The position numbers were made by a program, and so were the translations under genes. From Poriferisodalis sp965215815 (GTDB lineage: Bacteria > Actinomycetota > Acidimicrobiia > Acidimicrobiales > Poriferisodalaceae): 64,000 bases of DNA. The DNA lies in the NCBI RefSeq assembly GCF_965215815.1, contig NZ_CBDCEO010000012.1, forward strand, positions 682,001-746,000, in the 5' to 3' direction. Under the pieces are notes generated by a model. That model had not been told where the DNA came from. It did not search any database and saw only the letters and a program-made list of their open reading frames with translations. Shown piece after piece: positions 9,178 to 16,888 of the stretch. Each line of letters begins with the position of its first letter. Position 1 is the first letter of the stretch.

Positions 9178-9609
9178 TCAGTTCCAGGGATTGATGACGT
9201 CGATTCCGCAGCCCTCGAAGTCGCTCACGTTCCTCGTTGCAATCGATGCGCTGACCGAGCGGGCAATGGCAGCGATCTGGCAGTCGGCCTGGCTGATTGG
9301 GTGGCCGATGGAGCGGCGCGTCGCGGCTATTACTGCGAACGCCTGAGCTGCGTCGCTGTCGAAGGGCAAGACCCTTCCGGCGAACAGCACGCCGAAAGCA
9401 TGCGCAGCCGCAGTGGTCAGCCCACGCCGCCGCGTTCCTTCGGGCAATATCGCAATGCCCGTGCGGATCTCCGCTTCCGTCACAGCAGTGACGTAGAGGT
9501 CATCAGTGAGCCGGCGGTCGATCCATGCCAGTACCTCAGCCTGGGGCTGGGGTCGCATGACCTCGGAAACGACGTTGGTGTCGAGTATGAACACCGTTGC
9601 GGTCCTCAA
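9178..9609 (-). CDS. PIN-domain toxin, FitB/VapC type
   Basis: The 143-residue protein opens with the PIN-domain signature ILDTNVVSE (first catalytic Asp at about residue 10). It keeps the later acidic positions around VTEAEIRTG, in SQADCQIAAIA (Asp near 106) and in the ending TRNVSDFEG. PIN toxins of this type are Mg-dependent RNases, usually held inactive by their cognate antitoxin. The start used is a TTG at 9609 that overlaps the TGA of the antitoxin gene by two bases; a GTG four codons later is an alternative. The overlap implies translational coupling to the antitoxin at 9606-9851, the normal order for a type II toxin-antitoxin operon. Confidence 0.85.
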   Translation of the reverse strand: MRTATVFILDTNVVSEVMRPQPQAEVLAWIDRRLTDDLYVTAVTEAEIRTGIAILPEGTRRRGLTTAAAHAFGVLFAGRVLPFDSDAAQAFAVIAATRRSIGHPISQADCQIAAIARSVSASIATRNVSDFEGCGIDVINPWN

Positions 9610-9851
9610 TCGAACTGGGGGAGTTCGCGCATCGGCTCCCTGGGCGGGATCTCCAGACGTTCGACGCCGAAGGGTCGGAAGAGCTCATGGATGGCTGTGC
9701 CCAAGTTCTCCAGCGGCGCGGCCACTTCGTCCAACGCTGCCTTGAGAATGTCGCGGGCTTCCTGCTCCATGGAGCGTCCGTGCTCTGCTGCGCGAATACG
9801 CAGTCGCCGCTTCAGCCCTTCGTCAATATTGCGCACAGTGATGCTGGCCAT
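9606..9851 (-). CDS. Ribbon-helix-helix antitoxin, FitA type
   Basis: From the ATG at 9851 (GGAG seven bases upstream) the product is 81 residues. The N-terminus MASITVRNIDEGLKRRL followed by EHGRSMEQEARDIL is a classic FitA/Arc-like ribbon-helix-helix DNA-binding domain. The C-terminal half (LFRPFGVERLEIPPREP) would be the toxin-neutralising tail. The open frame extends further upstream to 9983, but the extension has no family resemblance. The gene directly precedes and overlaps the PIN toxin gene and probably represses its own promoter through the palindrome at 9872-9888. Confidence 0.8.
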   Translation of the reverse strand: MASITVRNIDEGLKRRLRIRAAEHGRSMEQEARDILKAALDEVAAPLENLGTAIHELFRPFGVERLEIPPREPMRELPQFD

Positions 9852-9871
9852 GAACCCGTCTCCGTGTCTCT

Positions 9872-9888
9872 TGTATACAGAGTATGCA
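9872..9888. promoter_or_regulatory. Candidate FitA operator palindrome
   Basis: TGTATAC-AGA-GTATGCA is a 7-3-7 inverted repeat with one mismatch, about 20 bases upstream of the antitoxin start codon. Ribbon-helix-helix antitoxins autoregulate through such sites, so this is the likely operator. Confidence 0.5.
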
Positions 9889-10033
9889 TTGCCAGCATTG
9901 CAATCACCACGCCAATAGCGCTGTGACAGTTCTGGGATTGGTGTCGTCGACGAGCGCGCTCTGGCAATGACTGACAACCCCAACGAGTTGTGTTCATTGA
10001 CGACTCACATAAACGACTAATTGAATAGCCATT

Positions 10034-10050
10034 TAATGGATAATCCATTA
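10034..10050. promoter_or_regulatory. Perfect 8-1-8 palindrome before the ATPase remnant
   Basis: TAATGGAT-A-ATCCATTA is a perfect inverted repeat 11 bases upstream of the ATG at 10062, in a markedly AT-rich pocket. It is a plausible operator or promoter element of the now broken ATPase gene. Confidence 0.45.
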
Positions 10051-10061
10051 GTCTTTTGTGC

Positions 10062-10193
10062 ATGGAGTACTTGCGACGGCATGCAGATGCACGGTTGACA
10101 CATCTGCTGTCCATCCATCCCGCTTGTGTGATCGAGGGCATCAGAGGCGTCGGAAAGACCAGCACGGGCGCGCGTGTCGCCGCCTCATTCTGA
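10062..10193 (+). pseudogene. N-terminal remnant of an AAA ATPase (AAA_14/DUF4143 type)
   Basis: The 43-codon frame begins MEYLRRHADARL, continues CVIEGIRGVGKTS (Walker A, Lys at residue 32) and stops at TGA 10191-10193. Members of this ATPase family are roughly 400 residues long and begin in just this way, with a short helix and the P-loop within the first 40 residues. The rest of the gene is absent. The 140 bases that follow, up to the convergent gene ending at 10333, show no further match I can identify. The fragment is therefore a truncated gene. The whole 9889-10332 interval holds only this remnant and its palindrome. Confidence 0.55.
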
Positions 10194-10332
10194 GGGGATC
10201 GTCAAGGGCTGCGGTCACCGCCGATATCGATGCCGTATTCGCAGCCGCCGATCACTTTGAGACTGCAGCGGAGCTCGCGGGCGACCGCCGCCGGCTGGGC
10301 GTGCTGCTGGCTCGGCGCTACTCGTCGAACAG

Positions 10333-11967
10333 CTACTCGCTGGCCTGCGCAGCGAGGTGCCGGAATGCCGAGTATTTCGGCTGATCGATGGCAACCTGAT
10401 GGGCCACCGAGGTCCGCAGGTACGCGGCGAGCCCGTCAGTGTCGAGCGCCATGGTTCCGTCCCGCAGCCGTTGCACGAGCCGCCAGCGCAGCTCGGTGAC
10501 CTGCTCGGCAACCTCTGCATCAGACGCAGCCGCAGCGACCGCAACATCAGACGTAGCAGCCGCAGCCCGAGCCCCAGCCGCGGGCACGCCAGCGCCGCCC
10601 TCGGTGGGGGAGCCCACCAGTGAGGTCAGCCGGGCCAGTTCGTAGCGATGCAGCTGCGGGCCGATCAGCCGTTCCCGCAGAGCGATGTCGATGGAGTTGC
10701 CCGCCACGAGCGCCAAGAAGTTCGTGCGGCCCTCGGTGGCCTGCCGGACCTCCCCATGCAGGAAATCCCGAACGCTCTCGAGGATCTCGTCGACACGGGG
10801 CATATCCCCGGCCGCATCGTTCGCCTCCGCGCTCGTCGCAGTGCCTCCAAGAGCTGACGCCTCCGCCGCCCGACGACCGAAATCGGGCTCAAGCAGCCCC
10901 AGCGAATGCACCGCAGGCAAGAACTCGACCGGCCCGGGGATGATCAGATGTGCACAGTCCAGCTGGCACTCAGAACTCCGCCGCCCGATGGCCGGCCGCT
11001 CGACGGTGGCATCAGACCCCTGGCGGTACCGATCGGCCATCCCCAGGCACCCCACAGCCCACCAGAACGACCCGAACACCTCCCAGTACTGCACCCGTGC
11101 CGGATCCACCGGCACCCCGGCCACGTCGGAGTATCCGGCAAACAGGTCCTCGTAGCGCCCGAAGCCGCCAACGGGCAGATGCCGCTGCCCGAAGCGCCAC
11201 GAGTTCGTGCACATCCAGCCCAGGTCTCGCATCGGGTCGCCGATGTGAGCCGTCTCCCAGTCCAGCACTGCGACGAGCCCAGTTTCGGCGTCCACCATCA
11301 CATTGCCGTTGCGGAAATCGTTGTGCACCAGCGTCAGCTCGACGGGATCCTGCTCCTCGAGCTGTTCGGCCAGCCAGCGGGCGGCGTAGTCGATCATCGG
11401 CTGCGGCGTCGGCAGCTCCCGGCAGCGGTCCCAGGTCTCTTCCAGATACTCGCTGGGCGCCGCACGCCGCAGCACATCGCCCAGACCGGTCGCATCCACA
11501 TCGATCCCATGAATGCGGGCCATTTCCTGCCCGCACTGAAACGCCAGCTGCGAGCGTGCCTCGTCAAGCTCTGGAGCCCGAGCAATGCGAGCACCCAGCG
11601 TGACCCCGTCGAGCCATTCCATGATGAAGCCCGCCCCGATGCCATCGGTCGGTGTCAGCACATACAGCACTTCGGGTTCAGGCACACCCGCCAGACGAGC
11701 TGTGCTCATGCACAGAGCCTCGGCCTCGACACCGGTGACGTTGTCGCCCTCGCGGTCCATGCCGTCAGGCCCCCGACGCAGGCAGATGTCAAGAACGCCA
11801 TCAGGGTCCGAAACACGGCGACACCGAAGCCGATACGACTCCATGCTCGCCCCTCCGCTGAGCCGCTCAGCCGAGACCAGCCCGTCGCAGTCGTCGATCT
11901 CGCGCCGCAGAACAGCCTCAAGAGCCCCAGCGAAATCGGGCAGCGCGTGCTGGCGGTCGTCGCTCAT
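10333..11967 (-). CDS. Phosphotransferase (APH family) with C-terminal DUF6285-like domain
   Basis: From the ATG at 11967 (GAGAGG upstream) the protein has about 544 residues. The N-terminal kinase-like fold shows the APH/choline-kinase catalytic loop HNDFRNGN (near residue 210) and the metal-binding DWE (near 235), with the typical hydrophobic surroundings GFIMEWLDG and LGWMCTNSWRFG. The C-terminal part (about 395-480; DEILESVRDFL, FLALVAGNSIDIALRE) resembles DUF6285. Such proteins are widespread in actinobacteria near acyl-CoA dehydrogenases. The substrate is not known and may be a hydroxylated small molecule or acyl derivative. A low-complexity Ala-rich stretch follows before a short C-terminus. 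It lies 45 bases downstream of the PhyH gene on the same strand. Confidence 0.8.
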   Translation of the reverse strand: MSDDRQHALPDFAGALEAVLRREIDDCDGLVSAERLSGGASMESYRLRCRRVSDPDGVLDICLRRGPDGMDREGDNVTGVEAEALCMSTARLAGVPEPEVLYVLTPTDGIGAGFIMEWLDGVTLGARIARAPELDEARSQLAFQCGQEMARIHGIDVDATGLGDVLRRAAPSEYLEETWDRCRELPTPQPMIDYAARWLAEQLEEQDPVELTLVHNDFRNGNVMVDAETGLVAVLDWETAHIGDPMRDLGWMCTNSWRFGQRHLPVGGFGRYEDLFAGYSDVAGVPVDPARVQYWEVFGSFWWAVGCLGMADRYRQGSDATVERPAIGRRSSECQLDCAHLIIPGPVEFLPAVHSLGLLEPDFGRRAAEASALGGTATSAEANDAAGDMPRVDEILESVRDFLHGEVRQATEGRTNFLALVAGNSIDIALRERLIGPQLHRYELARLTSLVGSPTEGGAGVPAAGARAAAATSDVAVAAAASDAEVAEQVTELRWRLVQRLRDGTMALDTDGLAAYLRTSVAHQVAIDQPKYSAFRHLAAQASE

Positions 11968-12012
11968 GGCTGCGATACCTCTCGACAAGAGCGCATCCCG
12001 CGCTGCAGCGAC

Positions 12013-12909
12013 TCAGTCGTCCTTCTGCTGGGAGCCGAAGATCGTCGGCGGGCCCTTGCGTGACCAGTCCGGCGCCCCATGCATCTGCCGGCCATCGATG
12101 GTGAGCATCTGGGAAGACTCGCCGCCGCAGAGACGGCCGCCACTCGAGCCCAGCACGCCGTTCGCACCGACGTGGGAGATGGGGTAGGAGCCGATGGCCG
12201 AGTACGTCTGCAGAAGCAGCGGTCTGGGCCGCGGCGAATTGTTGGGCATCGAGCCATGCACCATGCAGCAGTTGTGCACGGTTACCGAGCCCGCCGGACC
12301 TCCCAGGTACTCCATGGCGTCGAGGTCGAGTCCGGCAGCGTCGTCGTCGCTCATCGCCCCCGCCCAATTGCCATCGGGCGCGTACAGGTCGTACAGCGGC
12401 CCCAGATGGCTGCCAGGAAGCACGCCCATCGGCGACATAGCCGGATCGACATCTTCGAGATACACCCCGATCGTCAGCGGCGTGAAATCGGTGTGAGGCC
12501 AGAACTGGATGTCCTGGTGCCACTTCACCTCCTCGCCGCCGTCAGACCACTTGAAGTTGAGCTTGGAGTGGTGGTAGCGCACCGGGCCGCCCAGCAGTGC
12601 AGAAGCCAGCTGCGCCGGCGGACCTTCGAAGGTGAACCGGGCGTACGTCGGGTGCTGATCCACCGGTGAGTTCAGGCGTCGCAGCCTCGGGGCGGCAGCG
12701 GTGTGCGCGGGTTCAAGATCGAACACTTTGCTCGAGGCTGTTTCGGCCCGGCTGGCCTCAACGAACTCCGCCGTGACCGCCCGCAGCTCATCGAGCCACT
12801 CAGAACCGACCAAACCAGGCAGACACAAGTAGCCGTTCGCCTGGTAGTCGGCGCGCTGGGCGCCCGAGATGAGTTCGCTTGCTGTCGGGGGTGCGTCTGC
12901 GAGCGTCAT
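12013..12909 (-). CDS. Phytanoyl-CoA dioxygenase (PhyH) family protein
   Basis: The ATG at 12909 gives 298 residues beginning MTLADAPPTASEL. The frame is open further upstream only because it runs through the hairpin repeats at 12941-13049. Fe(II)/2-oxoglutarate oxygenase residues are visible: WHQDIQFWPH (the HxD pair) around residue 145, and a later VHNCCMVHGS followed by RPLLLQTY (distal His and 2-oxoglutarate Arg region). GVYLEDVDP and GVLPGSHLGP are family hallmarks. The substrate cannot be predicted. It is likely cotranscribed with the phosphotransferase downstream and is divergent from the dihydroorotase gene. Confidence 0.85.
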   Translation of the reverse strand: MTLADAPPTASELISGAQRADYQANGYLCLPGLVGSEWLDELRAVTAEFVEASRAETASSKVFDLEPAHTAAAPRLRRLNSPVDQHPTYARFTFEGPPAQLASALLGGPVRYHHSKLNFKWSDGGEEVKWHQDIQFWPHTDFTPLTIGVYLEDVDPAMSPMGVLPGSHLGPLYDLYAPDGNWAGAMSDDDAAGLDLDAMEYLGGPAGSVTVHNCCMVHGSMPNNSPRPRPLLLQTYSAIGSYPISHVGANGVLGSSGGRLCGGESSQMLTIDGRQMHGAPDWSRKGPPTIFGSQQKDD

Positions 12910-12940
12910 GACAGAAACCGTACCGGGTACAGCCGCCGAG

Positions 12941-13049
12941 ATTCTGTGTGCAGAATTGCCGTCACAGACGGCAGATTTGCGCAGAGAAGATGCTTCCTGG
13001 ATTCTTTGTGCAGAATTGCCGCCACAGGCGGCAAAATTGCGCAGAGAAG
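12941..13049. repeat. Two 49-bp hairpin repeats spaced exactly 60 bp
   Basis: Copies at 12941-12989 and 13001-13049 differ at five positions. Each contains a stem-loop: TGCCGTC-ACA-GACGGCA in the first and TGCCGCC-ACA-GGCGGCA in the second. Two of the five differences are a compensatory T-A to C-G change within the stem. Flanks shared by both copies include TGTGCAGAAT and TTGCGCAGAGAAG. They lie in the promoter region between the divergent genes at 12909 and 13107. They could be REP-like extragenic palindromes or a transcript-level structure. Confidence 0.8.
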
Positions 13050-13106
13050 GCGTGACGCATCGCCGCCTCACACCGTGGTTGTTCCCCTCAGCCATAAGGT
13101 GAGGCG

Positions 13107-14408
13107 ATGGCTGCCGATCTGGTGATCTCCGGTGGAAGGCTGGCCGATTCCGCCCTTGGCGGTGAAAGAGTCGATGTCGTCATCGAGAACGGACGCATCT
13201 CGGCGGTGGTGCCGGCCGGCGAAGGACCACCAGCCCGGCGGAGGCTGGATGCCTCGGCTGCGTTGGTGATGCCCGGTTTCGTCGACATCCAGGTGCATTT
13301 CCGCACTCCTGGAGGGACCGACAGCGAAGACATCGCCTCGGGAGCAGCGGGGGCTGCCATGGGCGGCGTGACCGCGTGCGTGATGATGCCCAACACCACC
13401 CCGACCATCGACACGCCCGACATGGTCCGAGAAGTCCTGGCGCTGGCCGCGGGAGTGCCCTGCGACGTCCGCACATCAGCCGCCATCACCACCGGACGTG
13501 CCGGTGAGCGGCTCACCGACTTCGCCGCGCTGTACAGCGCAGGCGTGAGGGTGTTCACCGACGACGGCGACTGCGTGGCCGACGACGCTCTCATGGAAGC
13601 TGCGCTCGCCGCCACCGTCGGCCTGCCGGGCTCGGTCGTCAGCCAGCACGCCGAAGACCCGGACATGGTGGCCGGGGGAGTCATCAACGACGGTGCGGTC
13701 GCTCAACGACTGGGCCTCGCCGGCCGCCCGGCGGCAGCCGAGGAGAGCATCGTGCGACGTGATCTGGCGCTGGCTGCCACGACCGGCGGCCGCTACCACG
13801 TCTTGCACCTGTCCACCTCCGCTGCGATGGCACGGGTCTCGGTTGCGAAGCGAAGCGGAATCAATGCGACCGCTGAGGTGACACCCCAGCATCTCGTCCT
13901 CACCGAGGACGACATCGAGCGCCTTGGCACGACCGGCAAGATGAACCCCCCGCTGCGCCTGCGCAGCGACGTGGAGGCCCTGCGTCTCGGCATCTGCGAC
14001 GGCACGCTCGACGCGGTTGCCACCGATCACGCGCCGCACCACCCATCGCTCAAGGACACGTCGCTGCTCGATGCCGCCCCTGGCATGACCGGCGTCGAGA
14101 CGATGGCGTCGGTGATCTGGACGGAACTCGTGGCGACGGGGGCCATGTCGCCCACCCGCTTCGTCGAAGTGGTTTCGGTTGCGCCAGCACGAATCGCTGG
14201 CATCGCCGAGCACGGTCACCGGGTAGAAGCCGGGTTGCCCGCCAACCTCGCAGTATTCGACCCTGCCCAGCGCTGGACGGTCCACGCCGACGAACTGCAG
14301 TCACGCAGCCGCAACACGCCATGGGCGGGCCGCGAGCTCACCGGCAAGGTGCGTCACACCGTGCTGGCCGGCCACCCCGTCGTCGCCGACGGCGAACTCT
14401 GCAGCTGA
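13107..14408 (+). CDS. pyrC: Dihydroorotase, class I
   Basis: This 433-residue amidohydrolase would interconvert N-carbamoyl-aspartate and dihydroorotate in pyrimidine synthesis. AAGGTGAGG precedes the ATG. Visible active-site landmarks are GFVDIQVHFRTPGG (first metal motif, near residue 55), MMPNTTPT, FTDDGD (near 150), SQHAEDPDM (near 177), HLSTS (near 230), and TDHAPHHPS (catalytic Asp, near 305). The first metal motif is QVH instead of the more usual HVH. I recall this variant from other dihydroorotases, so it need not mean loss of activity. An allantoinase-like role cannot be ruled out. No other pyrimidine genes are adjacent. Confidence 0.85.
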   Translation: MAADLVISGGRLADSALGGERVDVVIENGRISAVVPAGEGPPARRRLDASAALVMPGFVDIQVHFRTPGGTDSEDIASGAAGAAMGGVTACVMMPNTTPTIDTPDMVREVLALAAGVPCDVRTSAAITTGRAGERLTDFAALYSAGVRVFTDDGDCVADDALMEAALAATVGLPGSVVSQHAEDPDMVAGGVINDGAVAQRLGLAGRPAAAEESIVRRDLALAATTGGRYHVLHLSTSAAMARVSVAKRSGINATAEVTPQHLVLTEDDIERLGTTGKMNPPLRLRSDVEALRLGICDGTLDAVATDHAPHHPSLKDTSLLDAAPGMTGVETMASVIWTELVATGAMSPTRFVEVVSVAPARIAGIAEHGHRVEAGLPANLAVFDPAQRWTVHADELQSRSRNTPWAGRELTGKVRHTVLAGHPVVADGELCS

Positions 14409-14463
14409 GCCTCGGAGCCCACCTCGACGGCTAGGCCCGGCGACTCAACCGTGCCTCACGCAG

Positions 14464-15654
14464 CTACCAGGCCCCCGCCTCACGCCACCGCTCCAGGTCG
14501 TCCCATTCGACACCGGCTTCAAGCAGCACTTCCTCGGTGTGCTGGCCAAGCTCAGCCACCATGTTGCTGAACCGCGTCGGCGTGTCGCTCATCGTGATCG
14601 GGCAGCCCACCCAGGTCTGCTCGCCCCATTCGTCATGGTCGAGCTTGCCCAGGTAGCCGTTGGCGTACGGCTGGTCACTGGCCACTACGTCGGAATGCGA
14701 ACGCACCGGGCAGAACCGCTGCTCCTCGGCCTCGAGCCGCTTCGACCATTCCTCGGTGGACCGTGTCTGGAACACCTCGATGAAGAACGCCCGCATCTCC
14801 GCGGCCACTTCCCGGCTGACGAAGTAGGCGTTGAAGGTCGGATGGTCCACCATGTCGGGACGCTCGATGGCCCTGCACATGCCCGGCCACAGGTGCTCCG
14901 GGCAGCCCGCCATAGCGATGTAGCCGTCGGAGGTCGGGAAGATGCCGTACAGCGCATGCACCAGGGGATGCCCGCCGTTCGAACGGCCTGCCTCGTTGCC
15001 AGTCAGCAGCAGATGGGTGTACTCGACTGCTTGGAGCCAGATCTGCCCACCCAGCAGGCTGACGTCGACTCGCTGGCCCCGGCCCGTGCGCTCCCGGGCG
15101 TACAGAGCCGCAATAACGCCGGTCTGGAGGTTCTGCGAGCCGCAATGGTCGGCCACAAGCGAGCCATAGGTCGACAGCGGGCCGCCGTCATAGCCGCTGG
15201 ACGCAATCACACCCCCGGAGGCCTGACCTGCAATGTCGGCGCCCTCGCGCAAGGCGTCGGGCCCGATTGGGCCCAAGAAACTGCCCGCCGCCCAGATGAT
15301 CCCGGGATTCACCTCAGAGAGCTCCTCGTAGCTCAGGCCCCACTCGTCGAGCGTGCCCGGCTTGAAGTTCGACAGCACCACGTCGGCGTTCTCCACCAGC
15401 CGCAGGAAGGCCTCCCGACCCGCCTCGACGCGCAGATCCAGCGTCACCGAACGCTTGCCCCGGTTACAGGCGATGTAGACCGAGGTGTGGCCGAAGTCCT
15501 CCAGCATGTCCACGTGGCGGCCTACGTCGCCGATGCCCGGCAGCTCAATCTTGATCACCTCGGCACCGAGGTCGTGCAGCATCTCGGCGGCTTGGGGACC
15601 CTGCACCAGCGTTGACAGGTCCAGAACGCGAATTCCGTCGAGTGCACCAGGCAT
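14464..15654 (-). CDS. CaiB/BaiF (family III) CoA transferase
   Basis: The ATG at 15654 (GGGGAAAC upstream) gives 396 residues beginning MPGALDGIRVLDLS. Family III CoA transferases move CoA between carboxylic acids. Signatures present are GPQAAEMLHDLGAEVIKIE (N-terminal Rossmann part), the catalytic Asp region SVTLDLR followed by ADVVLSNFKPGTLDEWGLSY, GLVADH-like SLVADHCGSQ, and the C-terminal PLVHALYGIFPTSDGYIAM. The substrate is unknown; carnitine-, oxalate- or fatty-acid-derived thioesters are all possible. It is monocistronic in this window and divergent from the small membrane protein. Confidence 0.85.
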   Translation of the reverse strand: MPGALDGIRVLDLSTLVQGPQAAEMLHDLGAEVIKIELPGIGDVGRHVDMLEDFGHTSVYIACNRGKRSVTLDLRVEAGREAFLRLVENADVVLSNFKPGTLDEWGLSYEELSEVNPGIIWAAGSFLGPIGPDALREGADIAGQASGGVIASSGYDGGPLSTYGSLVADHCGSQNLQTGVIAALYARERTGRGQRVDVSLLGGQIWLQAVEYTHLLLTGNEAGRSNGGHPLVHALYGIFPTSDGYIAMAGCPEHLWPGMCRAIERPDMVDHPTFNAYFVSREVAAEMRAFFIEVFQTRSTEEWSKRLEAEEQRFCPVRSHSDVVASDQPYANGYLGKLDHDEWGEQTWVGCPITMSDTPTRFSNMVAELGQHTEEVLLEAGVEWDDLERWREAGAW

Positions 15655-15796
15655 GTTTCCCCTTGAGTCCGTGGATTGCCGATGATGGTAGTGGCGCTTC
15701 GGCGACCGCTTGCCAGCGTCCTGGCGGCAGCCCCGACGCCTGCAGCGCCTGCAACCTGGGTGGTGCCAGCGAGACGGGCTGCGAGAATGGGAGACC

Positions 15797-16123
15797 GTGA
15801 CCGGAACCGCCGCCGCCGCAGCCCCCGAGCTCGACGAGGCCTCTGCCCGGACACTGCGGTTCTCGATCCTGGTCTCGGCGATTCGCTGCACGCTGACCTA
15901 TGTGCTCCTGCCATTCGTGGCGCCGTTCATCGGGCTGGCACCCGGCGTCGGACCTGCGGTGGGCATACCCATCGCGCTCGTCGCACTGTGGGCGAACGTT
16001 GCCTGCATCAAGCGGCACTGGCACTCAGATCACCGCTGGAAGTGGCCGGTCAGCGTGCTCAACGTCGGAATCATCGTGCTGCTGGTGATCCTGCTGATTC
16101 TTGATGTGGGACAGCTGCTGTAG
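15797..16123 (+). CDS. Small membrane protein, three predicted helices
   Basis: The GTG at 15797, preceded by GGGAG, gives 108 residues. After a short Ala-rich acidic N-terminus there are three hydrophobic helices: about residues 24-45 (LVSAIRCTLTYVLLPFVAPF), 50-70 and 85-106 (VLNVGIIVLLVILLILD). A basic and His-rich loop KRHWHSDHRWKW lies between helices 2 and 3. I recognise it only as a conserved actinobacterial membrane protein of unknown function. It is divergently oriented from the CoA transferase with a 142-base shared promoter region. Confidence 0.7.
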   Translation: MTGTAAAAAPELDEASARTLRFSILVSAIRCTLTYVLLPFVAPFIGLAPGVGPAVGIPIALVALWANVACIKRHWHSDHRWKWPVSVLNVGIIVLLVILLILDVGQLL

Positions 16124-16183
16124 CACGCCACAGCCCGGTACCGATGGCGGCGTCTGGGAGAAATCTCAAGTTAGGTTCGCCGG

Positions 16184-16799
16184 ATGCACGTGCTGATCAC
16201 TGGGGCCGCAGGGATGCTTGGCCGCAAGTTGACCAAGCGACTGGTGGACGTCGGCGCATTTCACCTCCTATGGCACGCAGAAGATGGTCGCCGAAGCACT
16301 CCTCGCCGACTACAGCCGCCGTGGCTTCTTCGATGGCATCGGCATACGGCTTCCCACCATCAGCGTTCGCCCCGGTCCCCCCAATGCCGCTGCATCCGGC
16401 TTCTTCAGCGGCATCATCCGTGAACCGTTGGCTGGAACACCGGCCGTGCTGCCCGTTTCCAGGGAGGTACGCCACAGCCACGCCAGTCCTCGTACGGCAA
16501 TCGAGTACATGCTCCATGCTGCCGAACTCGACAGCGCGGCTTTGGGAGCACGCCGCAACCTCACCATGCCTGGGGTCTCGGTAACAGTCGGCGAACAGAT
16601 CGAAGCCCTCACTCGCGTCGCTGGGCCCGAAGCGGAAGCTCTGATCGCCGAATCACCCGACCCGACCATCGCAGAGATCGTCTCCGGGTGGCCCGAGCGA
16701 TTCGACACTCGGCGGGCTCTGGACCTGGGCTTCGTACCCGACCAGAGCTACGACGACATCATTCGCGCCTACATCGAAGACGACTTCGCCTCGCGCTGA
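16184..16799 (+). pseudogene. denD: Broken D-erythronate dehydrogenase-like gene (internal deletion)
   Basis: The first 27 codons read MHVLITGAAGMLGRKL, the NAD-binding start of the short-chain epimerase/DenD family. At about 16258 the sequence jumps, in a different frame, to SYGTQKMVAEALLADY, which carries the catalytic Tyr-x-x-x-Lys at 16269-16283. It then continues to the natural C-terminus (LPTISVRPG, SGFFSGIIREPLAG, YIEDDF). Intact relatives are about 320 residues; about 205 codons remain here. Roughly 115-130 codons between the nucleotide-binding loop and the active site are missing and the two parts are out of frame. The gene is therefore a pseudogene, unless the assembly collapsed here. 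Confidence 0.75.
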
Positions 16800-16888
16800 G
16801 CACGGGTGTCACCGCGCAGGGTCGCGCGTTTGGCACACTGGCTAGACATGTGGGTACATGTCCCGGCGGCCGCTGCGGCGGCGCTGTG

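Noticed and set aside
12910..13095. N-terminal extension of the PhyH protein
   Set aside because: The extra residues are only the translation of the hairpin repeats. The family-like start is the ATG at 12909.
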